Positions 16,691 through 26,200 of a stretch of DNA of 64,000 nt are shown here, one piece after another (the stretch's first letter is position 1; each line of letters begins with the position of its first letter). The stretch comes from RHLJ01 sp048058975 (GTDB taxonomy: Bacteria; Bacteroidota; Rhodothermia; Balneolales; Balneolaceae): positions 1 through 64,000 of the forward strand of contig JBLLNP010000002.1 of assembly GCA_048058975.1 (NCBI GenBank), given 5' to 3'. Made by a program: the position numbers and the translations under genes. Under the pieces are notes generated by a model. The model had not been told where the DNA came from. It made no database searches and saw nothing but the letters and a program-made list of their open reading frames with translations.

Positions 16691-17239
16691 ATGTCGAATT
16701 CATCATCAAATCAAATTACGCAGCTTTTAGCTTTAATTGCTGTAATAGCAATTGCAGCTTTAGGATTAAGCATCTATCAATTTGTAACTCCTAAAAAAAT
16801 CGCTTTTGTAGAGAGCAATGTTTTATTAACCGAGTACAGCGAATCCAAGCAAGCCAGGGAAGAACTTAATGCAAAAGTACAGGAGTGGCAGGCCAACATC
16901 ACTACGCTACAGCAAGAATTAGAAGCGTTAAATAACGAGCTTGTTGAAAAAGCGGAAGGATGGAACCAGTCCCAGAGAGATACACACTTACAAAAGATGC
17001 AGGAAAAGCAGCAGGAACTGGGGCGTTATAGCCAGGCTGTTAATCAAAAAGCCACAGAATTAGAGACCGAACTTATGGAACCAGTATATGCATCCATTAA
17101 CAACCGGATAGAAGCTTTCGGAAAGGAAAACGGATACAGTATCGTTTTTGGAACGGTACAAGGAGGAAACATTCTCTATGGAAACGATGCCGTAAACGTG
17201 ACCTGGGACTTTATAAAATACCTGGAGGGTGATGAATAA
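16691..17239 (+). CDS. OmpH/Skp-family periplasmic protein
   Basis: A 182-aa protein with an N-terminal hydrophobic segment (about residues 10-32), probably a membrane anchor since no clear cleavage site is seen. A Skp/OmpH domain follows: 'KKIAFVESNVLLTEYSESKQA', a long coiled coil (residues 55-130) rich in Gln/Glu, and a C-terminal 'VYASINNRIEAFGKENGYSIVFG' (key residues I-x-x-I-x-x-x-G-K-E-N-G-Y). Family members are trimeric chaperones that keep exported proteins unfolded in the periplasm. Sitting between secreted tail-fibre genes and two giant secreted proteins, it may be a dedicated chaperone for them. That role is inference from position. Confidence 0.85.
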   Translation: MSNSSSNQITQLLALIAVIAIAALGLSIYQFVTPKKIAFVESNVLLTEYSESKQAREELNAKVQEWQANITTLQQELEALNNELVEKAEGWNQSQRDTHLQKMQEKQQELGRYSQAVNQKATELETELMEPVYASINNRIEAFGKENGYSIVFGTVQGGNILYGNDAVNVTWDFIKYLEGDE

Positions 17240-17921
17240 AGCTCTGGTAAATATAGCAGCACGTATCGCTTTACTAGGTTTAGTAGTTATCGGTTGCTCG
17301 GGTAATGAAATCCGATCATTGGAAGAATTGGAGCAGATGGCGCAAAATCCAACTCCGGATCTCAGAAAAGAAGTAGTTCAAGGACCTTTCAAATTCACCA
17401 TCAATTATCTTCCTCCCGAAGTCCTGCTTTTAAATGAATACAAATACCTGGAAGAGCTGAAAGAACGAGGAGCGGAAGAAGAAGCTATTCAAAAACAAAT
17501 TGCTTTCATTAACCTGTATAAAAAAAGCTATGCAAGCACACTTCAGTTTAAAGTAATAATCACGCCAGAAGATGGCTCCGATCTTATTTACGAAAAAATG
17601 CAGCAGGGTTTTGGGGCATATAGTGAATGGTTACAAAAGCTTCTCTTTGGCATTAAAGAAGAAATTACACTTGTTACTCCTGATGGCCAGGAAGTACCCC
17701 TGATTGGCTACCAAATGGATAGAAATTACGGCGTGGCAAAATCCCGGAGTTTTTTACTCACCTTCCCCAAAAGCTGGAATGGTAAAGAAATTGAAGAACA
17801 CGATTCCTTTAAAATAAGGATCGATGAATTTGGATTGGGAACAGGAAGAGTAACGGTGAAATACTCCACTCCCTTACCTAACATAACTCTTTCAGAAACA
17901 TACTTAACTACTCCCTCATAG
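17232..17921 (+). CDS. Predicted lipoprotein of unknown function (island A)
   Basis: A protein of 229 aa with a lipoprotein signal ('LLGLVVIGCSGNE'). I do not recognise a domain. A hydrophilic, partly helical region about residues 60-105 ('YLEELKERGAEEEAIQKQ') precedes a beta-rich second half. The ATG at 17232 overlaps the end of the OmpH-like gene by 8 bp; a GTG one codon upstream is possible. It is coupled to the giant gene that starts 2 bp after its stop. Linkage suggests a periplasmic or outer-membrane accessory for production of the giant protein, but nothing more specific is supported. Confidence 0.7.
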   Translation: MNKALVNIAARIALLGLVVIGCSGNEIRSLEELEQMAQNPTPDLRKEVVQGPFKFTINYLPPEVLLLNEYKYLEELKERGAEEEAIQKQIAFINLYKKSYASTLQFKVIITPEDGSDLIYEKMQQGFGAYSEWLQKLLFGIKEEITLVTPDGQEVPLIGYQMDRNYGVAKSRSFLLTFPKSWNGKEIEEHDSFKIRIDEFGLGTGRVTVKYSTPLPNITLSETYLTTPS

Positions 17922-17922
17922 C

Positions 17923-20900
17923 ATGAAAAAGAACACACCAAATAACACCGGAATGAGAGATTATCTTAAAACCACTGCCCTATTAATGGGTCTGTTACTT
18001 ACTTCAAACTCAGTATTAGCCCAAGGCCCGGTACAGCCCGAAGCCATGCAATTTGAACCGGTAGATGTTACCGACGTGGTTAACCTGGCTACAGGTGATT
18101 TTGTTTACACCATACCTCTAATGAGTGTGCCTGGCCCTGAGGGAGACTATCCCATTGTACTAAGTTACCATTCGGGAATCGGCCCGAACCAACCAGCTAC
18201 CTGGGTGGGATTAGGGTGGACATTGAATCCGGGGGCAATTAACAGAACATTAAGTGGGTACCCGGATGACTATAAAGGGGATGTAGTAAAAACACATTAT
18301 CAAGCTGATGCTCAAACTAGTTGGGCGTTGAGTCTTGGAGCAGGATGGGGGCCTATTGGAATTAATATGAACTATGATCATTATTCAGGAATGGTTGGGG
18401 TTAATGGTATGATCTCAGTTAATATGGTCAAGTTTGGTGATAGTAACTTAGGAGGCGGGATTGGTGCAGACATTAGTTTTGGCTCAAATGGCTTTTCAGC
18501 AAATGCAAGTTTAAGTGGTAGTAGAGTTTATGGTCAATCAGCTATTGGTAGCGCTAATTTGAATGTTGGTACTAGTGGAATAAGTGCTGGAGCTAATGGG
18601 TCATTATTGCTAAGTAAAAATGCGATCGGAAGTGCGAGTTTAAATGCAAGTTCATCAGGAGTAAGAAGATCTGTAAGTGGCAGTCTCAAAACCAGAATGG
18701 GTTCAATAGGAGCTTCAATAAATTCCTCTGGAGGTGGAGGAAATTTTAATGTTGGAGGAGTGGGGTTTTCAACCGTTACATCTGCCAGTAATGGGAACTT
18801 TTCATCCAGTTCCAGAAGCGTTAAAATCCCATTGCCTGGTGATTTTTGGGTAAGCATTGGGTTTGCCAAATGGAAGTGGACTCTGGATGAAACCTTCACA
18901 GAGTATAGTTACGGGGTATTACATCAATTTGAAAATGCTAGCCTTAATAATGTGAAGAATGAACGACAAGCTTCTGAGGAACAACTTTTCCCATCAAAGG
19001 ATGCGTATCAGGTGACAGCCCAAGGAATAAGTGGAAGTTTTGCTCCTGTTTTTGATTACCCCTATTTACTAGAAGATGGTTTAGATAACGATGAAAAAGG
19101 AAAGCTTTCTCAAACGTATGGTTCTAATAATTTCAATTCTAATAATTACTCTAGTAATGGGGTAAAATTTCGGTTTCTGGATGATACGGGTTTGAATTTT
19201 ACTAATAAGCAAAGCCTTATTACAACAAATAATTTCAGTCAGATAGATGCCAGTGAGTTTTCTGGAAAAAAAATTACACCTCATATTTCTTCAGTTTCCG
19301 GTAAAATTCAAGGTTTTACTGTAATTTCAACAGATGGAATGGTTTATGAGTTCAGGCTTCCGGTTCATAATCTCTACCAATATTCAGAAACTAAATTTAA
19401 TGACGGATCTTCAAATCTCTTAAACTGGAATAGCTTGAACGCTGCATTTGCTACTTCCTGGTTGCTTACTGAAATCAAAGGCCCGGATTTTATAGACCGG
19501 GATAGCGATGGGGAGGCAAGTGACGATGATTGGGGATACTGGGTCAAATTTAATTACGATCGGATTTCTGCTCCACAAATTTGGAGAGCTCCATTTGTAG
19601 GATATGCACAAGGAAATACAGAGGATACCGAGAATTTTAGTATGGGCGTTAGAGAAGTCTATTACCTAGAGTCCATTGAAACTCAAACTCATAAAATTGA
19701 GTTTACGACAGGTACTTCTAAGAATGGAAATAATGCAGATGTAAACTTAAGTACGATAGATGATAAGATTAATGTTAAAGATAGAAGTAATGAAATTCAA
19801 AATAATGAGATTATCTTTGAATTTTCAGGAAATTATGAGTGGGTAGAAACAGAAGCTTCTTCATCCGAATCGATACTTGCAGTACGGGATTATGTGAAAG
19901 CACCTGGAGGTAACAGGCCTACAGATGGTTCATATCAAACTTGTGGGTTTAACCTAAGATCCTTTACAAAAAATGATGTTGACTTTAGTTTCAACTCTTC
20001 AACAGGAGTTACCTCGGTAACTGTTTCTGCAATTACACCTTGTACGGGCTATACTTATTATGACAGCGAAGCTACAATACTGGTCAGTAATTTTATTGAT
20101 CAGACCAGTTCAACGCATAGAAAGCTTGAAAATGTAAAACTATTCAATAAGTCTAATTTATTAAATGAAATTAGTAAAGTTTCTTTTGAATATGATTATA
20201 GCTTGAGAGAAGAAACCCCTTCCTCTACATCAACCATAGGGGTCGATGGATTTAATAAAGGTACTTTAACACTTAAAGAGTTACATTTTTATGGTCAGAA
20301 TGATTTTTTAGTTTCCCCACCCTATAGATTTACTTATGCAAAAGGTGCGGCACCAGGAACTCCCCTTAATCCTGATTTTAATGCTGGACACTATGATTTT
20401 TGGGGTAGTTACCGCTATATTACAGGTTCTATTCAACGAAATACTTCACAGGTTAAGGGAGAAGCTGATTTAGCTGCGGCCTGGTCACTTACTACGATTC
20501 AGACACCCATTGGAAGTGAAATAGAAATTGAATATGAAAGTGATGATTTTTTCAGGATTAACAACACCTACTTTCTTACTGATGCTAAAGCATATTATAT
20601 CATTGCTGGTTCTTCATCCGGAAATGATATAGAATTATCTTCCAGTTTTTCTAGCTCTGACTTTAATAATTACAATGCGGGTATAATTGTAGAAAAGCAT
20701 ACCTATGACGAAAACCCAACTCAAAATGATGAATTCCGAAATCCAACAGAGACGGTAAGTGACTACAAGACTATCGGTTTATTTCATATAGAAGCTGTAG
20801 ATGATGTAAATTCTGAAATTACACTTGATGGTACTCCTGTATTCAAAACATCAGACATCGATAATCTTTACTCTTATACTTTTATTGCAGTTCCTACTAC

Positions 20901-23268
20901 CATATATGGAGGAGGAACTCGTGTAAAAAGTATAAAAACTCAGGATGGTAATGAGGTTACCCAAACCCTGTATACCTATAAAGATGGGAATGCTTCTTCA
21001 GGAGTTACCGCTTCAATGCCGGCGGACTATATTGAGCTGGAAGCAGATGCACAAGTTGCTACTAATGCGGACATGAGAGAGTTATACCAGTCTGTTTTTA
21101 TGGATCATAAAGCATCCTATGGCAGGCCAAATCCAGGAGTAATATATTCAAAAGTACAGGTGTTAAACTTAAACGAAAACCTTGAGCCTGTTTCGGGAAT
21201 GACCGAATACGAATTTTATACAGCTAAGGACTTCCCTTATGAACCAGACTACTCTGAGAACCATTTTTATGTAATTGACAACTCGGGTATCTATGGCAAA
21301 CCTAAATCAGTGGCTTATTTTGAACAGTACCAGGATAACTCAGCTACGAAATTCAGGCCTCTGAAAAGAACAGAAACCTTATATGCGTATAGCGATGAGT
21401 TATTGGACGTAGCAAATGTGTATACCGGAGAAAATACTCAGGAGAATTCACCCAATAAACCATTAGGTGTAACACAGCAAAAACACGTTTCCAGGGTAGA
21501 AAAAGATGGAGGAGGGTTCTTTGATAAAGGAATTGAGCATACCTATTTAAATGTATTTGGAACAGGTCAAACAGACACGGAATATTTTTATAACAGTACT
21601 ACTTCTGGTACTCCGAGCAGTCTCCTGATTAGTAAAGGGAAGACAATTGGGTATGATGCCTATTCCGGAACTCCAATAGTTAGTGTTCAACAATCCTCTA
21701 CTAATGATGAGGTGACTATTTCTAAAACTACCCCGGCATGGTGGAAATATTCCGGGATGAAAACAAAGAACATGCTAACTCAGTCGTTTCAGCAAACAAC
21801 CTATAAATCAGATTTTGATTTCGGGGATGTTGATATTGATGCTGATCTTAAAGCTTATAATTTCCCAAATTCTGATGTACTGTCTTCTTCTATAACTACA
21901 TGGTCTGATACCTGGCCGGGTATTTCATACAGTATATGGAGAAAAAACGATAGCTATTCGTTTATAGCTGATAGTATATATCAGGCATTCCCTGAAGATA
22001 GTCTAGGGGTAACCACGAATTCCTATCCAGCTGTTACAACTTCATTTCCATGGAAAAAAACCTCGAATATTGTAAGCTATGATGAATATGGTCATGCAAT
22101 AGAAACAACTAATGAAGACGGCACATTTCAATCGGTTATATATGATGCTCAAAATTTTAGTTTGGTAAAAGCTGTAATTAGTAATGCCAGATTAAATGAA
22201 ATTAAATATATAGATTATGAGGATAATCTAGGAGCAGGAAGTAGCAATGCACGTACAGGAAGGAAATATGGATCGCAGTTGGATGGTATTATTGCTACCT
22301 CACCTACAAATACTCCATTATTTGGAGGAGGATATAAGGTAGGCATTTGGTATAGGTCATCAGGTACAGGAGATATTAACGGGGTAAATATACCCGCTAC
22401 ACTTGGTAGTGATTGGGGTTTTATACAAATCAAAGCGTCTGCAGGAGAGAATATTATTGCTTATGATCCTATAGACGTAGATGATATTACAATAATCCCG
22501 GAATATGCATCCATCAGTTATTTCGCATATGATCCACTCACGTGGAAAGTCACGGCAATGACCGGTCCTGACCATCGGACTTCATTTTATGAATATGATG
22601 ACGGTGGGAGACTGATTGGGGTTCGTGATCAGGATAAAAACCTACTTCAAACCAACGAATATGTATATGGTCAGGAACATTATATATCTACCGACGAGGT
22701 TTACTATGATCCTGACGAAACGATTAATTTTAGTTTGCTGGCGCTAAAATCAGGTATTTCTGTTAATGGTGATTATAAGTGGAGTTTTGGGGATGGAATT
22801 GGTATTGAAACATCCTCTACTGCACCCTCTCACAGCTATTCAGAACCTGGTAAATATAATGTAAGTGTTGCTTTTACAGATAATAATAATATTACAAGGC
22901 GTACCACTAGAATCATTAAAGTTACCGGAGGACTTTCAGCACAACTTACGATTCTGAGGACGGCCTTTTATGGAGACTCAGACGAAGGATTTACCGAGGT
23001 AGAAGAACCAACAGGAGTTGGTGAGGCTTTTATTAGAGTATATGCTAAAGCAAGTGTCACAGGAGGCACTGAGCCTTATACCTATGTGTGGTATAAAAGA
23101 CCTAATTCTGGGTCTGCTTGGAGTTTAATTAATAACGCCAGTAGCGACATGTTAAACGTTGGACAGGCAACCTCAGGGTCAAGTGGATCTGTTGATATCA
23201 GATTAGTGGTTACCGATTATGACAATAATCAGTATGAAGTAATTGAAACAATTTATAACGTAGAATGA
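17923..23268 (+). CDS. Giant secreted SpvB/YD-type protein with PKD-like domain (island A)
   Basis: A 1781-aa exported protein (signal peptide ending 'SNSVLAQ'). The N-terminal domain, with 'VDVTDVVNLATGDFVYTIPL', 'PIVLSYHSG' and 'GLGWTLNPGAINRT', resembles the SpvB/TcB-like start of Bacteroidota RHS systems. It is followed by a Gly/Ser/Ala-rich low-complexity stretch (residues about 165-305) and a long beta-rich middle. Late YD-like motifs 'YEYDDGGRLIGVRDQDKN' precede a PKD-like domain ('YKWSFGDG', 'HSYSEPGKYNVSVAF'). There is no RHS core motif and no toxin tip. Its TGA overlaps the ATG of the next gene (ATGA), so the pair is translationally coupled. It probably forms the shell or carrier half of a two-protein complex. 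Confidence 0.8.
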   Translation: MKKNTPNNTGMRDYLKTTALLMGLLLTSNSVLAQGPVQPEAMQFEPVDVTDVVNLATGDFVYTIPLMSVPGPEGDYPIVLSYHSGIGPNQPATWVGLGWTLNPGAINRTLSGYPDDYKGDVVKTHYQADAQTSWALSLGAGWGPIGINMNYDHYSGMVGVNGMISVNMVKFGDSNLGGGIGADISFGSNGFSANASLSGSRVYGQSAIGSANLNVGTSGISAGANGSLLLSKNAIGSASLNASSSGVRRSVSGSLKTRMGSIGASINSSGGGGNFNVGGVGFSTVTSASNGNFSSSSRSVKIPLPGDFWVSIGFAKWKWTLDETFTEYSYGVLHQFENASLNNVKNERQASEEQLFPSKDAYQVTAQGISGSFAPVFDYPYLLEDGLDNDEKGKLSQTYGSNNFNSNNYSSNGVKFRFLDDTGLNFTNKQSLITTNNFSQIDASEFSGKKITPHISSVSGKIQGFTVISTDGMVYEFRLPVHNLYQYSETKFNDGSSNLLNWNSLNAAFATSWLLTEIKGPDFIDRDSDGEASDDDWGYWVKFNYDRISAPQIWRAPFVGYAQGNTEDTENFSMGVREVYYLESIETQTHKIEFTTGTSKNGNNADVNLSTIDDKINVKDRSNEIQNNEIIFEFSGNYEWVETEASSSESILAVRDYVKAPGGNRPTDGSYQTCGFNLRSFTKNDVDFSFNSSTGVTSVTVSAITPCTGYTYYDSEATILVSNFIDQTSSTHRKLENVKLFNKSNLLNEISKVSFEYDYSLREETPSSTSTIGVDGFNKGTLTLKELHFYGQNDFLVSPPYRFTYAKGAAPGTPLNPDFNAGHYDFWGSYRYITGSIQRNTSQVKGEADLAAAWSLTTIQTPIGSEIEIEYESDDFFRINNTYFLTDAKAYYIIAGSSSGNDIELSSSFSSSDFNNYNAGIIVEKHTYDENPTQNDEFRNPTETVSDYKTIGLFHIEAVDDVNSEITLDGTPVFKTSDIDNLYSYTFIAVPTTIYGGGTRVKSIKTQDGNEVTQTLYTYKDGNASSGVTASMPADYIELEADAQVATNADMRELYQSVFMDHKASYGRPNPGVIYSKVQVLNLNENLEPVSGMTEYEFYTAKDFPYEPDYSENHFYVIDNSGIYGKPKSVAYFEQYQDNSATKFRPLKRTETLYAYSDELLDVANVYTGENTQENSPNKPLGVTQQKHVSRVEKDGGGFFDKGIEHTYLNVFGTGQTDTEYFYNSTTSGTPSSLLISKGKTIGYDAYSGTPIVSVQQSSTNDEVTISKTTPAWWKYSGMKTKNMLTQSFQQTTYKSDFDFGDVDIDADLKAYNFPNSDVLSSSITTWSDTWPGISYSIWRKNDSYSFIADSIYQAFPEDSLGVTTNSYPAVTTSFPWKKTSNIVSYDEYGHAIETTNEDGTFQSVIYDAQNFSLVKAVISNARLNEIKYIDYEDNLGAGSSNARTGRKYGSQLDGIIATSPTNTPLFGGGYKVGIWYRSSGTGDINGVNIPATLGSDWGFIQIKASAGENIIAYDPIDVDDITIIPEYASISYFAYDPLTWKVTAMTGPDHRTSFYEYDDGGRLIGVRDQDKNLLQTNEYVYGQEHYISTDEVYYDPDETINFSLLALKSGISVNGDYKWSFGDGIGIETSSTAPSHSYSEPGKYNVSVAFTDNNNITRRTTRIIKVTGGLSAQLTILRTAFYGDSDEGFTEVEEPTGVGEAFIRVYAKASVTGGTEPYTYVWYKRPNSGSAWSLINNASSDMLNVGQATSGSSGSVDIRLVVTDYDNNQYEVIETIYNVE

Positions 23269-26200
23269 GGGGGAATAGAACGATGATTAATAGCATAAAA
23301 ATAAAGTCCTCTTCAAGCATAATAATCCACTTTTTGATTTTATTTATGATAAGTATTTCAATGAGTGTTAATGCTCAATCTATCTCTGTTAATGTGCCTA
23401 CAAGTTCTACGGTCTGTACCGGGGGGCAATCATGTGCAGTTAATTGGATACAACTAGCTCCTCAAGGTGTTACGGGTTATGAAATCTTGTTACAGAATGT
23501 AACTACATCAACAACCTATTTGATAAATGGTTTTTACACATTTACTACAGGTAATGAAAGTACATCATGGGTAGTTACTAATGGACCAGATTTCAATGGT
23601 ACGTTTCGTGTCAAAGTAACTGAAATCAATGGGCAAGATCAGGATCAAAACTTTATTTATGGCGATTTTGATTATAGCGATAACTTTACCATTAACCGGG
23701 GCCCCTATATTGATATTACTTCTCCAACCTCGGGAGTATATACCAATGGTAGTAAAATTTCGGTTGACTACTCTACCAATCAATCTTCGTTAGCATTTAA
23801 ATTAAAGAAGCTTTCCGATAATAGTTTAACTACTATTACGCTCGATGGAAATGGCGATTGGACTATTCCGGGAGGGCAAGCGGAGGGAGACTATAAGATT
23901 CAGATTACCGGCGGATCGGTTACAGAGGAATCTGCTACTTTTACCATAGAGCCAAAACGTATAATTGTAACATACCCTTTTGACAACTTGATTTTTGAAC
24001 AGGGCGCTAAGCCGGTAATCCGCTGGTCGGCCAATTATAACGTTTCAAGTTTTAAAGTGTGGGTTGAGGATGAAGATAATTCCTGGACCATCGTAAACAG
24101 TACGATGGGTAACAGTTATCAATGGAATATTCCATCCAATTTTCATCTGGATAATGATTTTGAAGTGTACGTTAAGGACAACTCATCTTCTGTTACTGGT
24201 ATTCAGAATGGAAAATTTACCATTGAAGTACCAAACCCGGAATCCTTCACCCTAAACTCCGCAAAAAGTACTTCCATCAAAATACCTATAAGTACAATCA
24301 GTCAGATCAGTTCATTGGCGGTGGATGAAAAAGTGCAAAGTGTGGGATATGTGGATGGCACCGGCAAATCCCGGCAAAGCGTTGCCATTAAAGCCGCACC
24401 CAATCAGAAGGATGTAATTAACGTTCATGACTATGATGAACTCGGTCAGAAAGACATCCAGTATCTTCCGTTTATACTAGCTACTACATCCGGCGCATAC
24501 AGAAATTTTGCTATAGAAGCGCAAATGGAGTACTACTGTTCAGGAGGGTCCTGTGTGGCTCAGGGGAATAATGTTACCTCCAACTCACACCCTTATTCCA
24601 GAACAATCATGGAGAAATCTCCATTACGGACAGTGGAAGAACAAGGAGCTCCCGGGCAGAAATGGCAACCAGGTTCCGGTAGTACTATTCGGTCTGATAA
24701 TAGCGCAAATGTATCAGGAGACCAGATTATCTATTGGGAAGTAAATACTTCCGGTAACCCAAAAGCGAATGGATATTACGAGCCGTCCGTTATTGCCATA
24801 AGCAAAACCACCGACGAAAACGGAAACGAATCCTACGTATATACCAACCGGGAAGGCCAGGAAATCCTGAAAGAAGGATTTGTCAATTCCATCACTCCCG
24901 TACGCACCTACTATGTGTATGACGACTTTGGAAACCTCCGGTTTATTATCCCTCCCGAAGCGGTCGTGGATATTGGTAGTAATAATACTATAGAACTCTC
25001 TTCAACTGATTCCATTCGAACTACCTGGCTTACCGAAATGCAGTACGATGGCTACCACCGGGTCGTCTGGAAAAAGATTCCGGAAGCCGAACCGGTTTAT
25101 ACCGTCTATGACAAGCTTGGAAGAGTGGCACTTACCCAGGATGGCAACATGCGCCTGACCAACGAATGGTTCTTCACCAAATACGATATTCGCGGACGGG
25201 CCATACTAACCGGAACGTATATAGAATCCGATCAAACCCGGCAAAGCAGGGAAGCCATGCAGACGTACCTGAACAGCTGGAACAGCTTTACCTGGGAACT
25301 CCGGGAAACCGACCAGGCCAAATTCCCCACCCAGCATGGCTACACCTTTCGCACCTTCCCGGATAAGCTGGAAAACAGCACAATATGGAGTGTAACCTAC
25401 TACGACCATTACGATTTTAACAACGATGGAACACCGGACGAAAGCTTCGAAGCCAACACCGAATTCACCTCGCTAACCGGGAACAACCGCAGCAAGCACG
25501 AAGCCGATGTAATCCGTACCGATGGAATGGTAACAGGAAGTAAAACCCGGATACTTTCCTTTCCGACCGTTATCGAAACTAACACCGCCGTTGAATACGA
25601 TGCGCACAACTTTGATGCCCCGGAAGTCTATTATATAGGCAACGGAGGTAGTACCATTACCCTAAAACCCGGCTTTAGCACCAAGCCCGGGCAAACCGTG
25701 GTTATAGGAAACGACAATTCCATTCTACCCGCCCTCTACGATGAACACAGCCAGGGAAGTTGGCTGGAAGGGGTAACCTTTTACGACAAATACGGTCGCA
25801 CCATTTACACCAAAAGTACCAATCATGTAGGTGGAACCGACAAAAGCTGGAGCCTGTACCACTTTGACGGCGAAGTAGAACGCACCAAAAGTATTCATGT
25901 TGGAAATGGAATCACGACTACGGTCCGTAACCGTTTTGAATACGACCATGCGGGCAGGCTGCTCAAGCAGTACCAGCAAAATAACAGCCAAACCGAAGTG
26001 CTCATTGCAGAAAACAGTTATAATGAACTGGGACAGCTTGTATCCAAAGAACTAAACAAAGAGCTGGTAAGCGGCAGTATGGTGGCTGCCCAAACGGTAG
26101 ATTTTAAATATCACTTGAGAGGTTGGTTAGAGCAGGTGAATAACCCCGCAGGCTTGGGAAGTGACTTGTTCGCGTACCGACTGTACTACGATCAGGTTCC

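Noticed and set aside
18534..18899. A 121-codon open frame on the minus strand
   Set aside because: It lies antisense within the Gly/Ser-rich part of the 1781-aa gene; the open frame follows from the repetitive codon composition and has no sign of a real protein.
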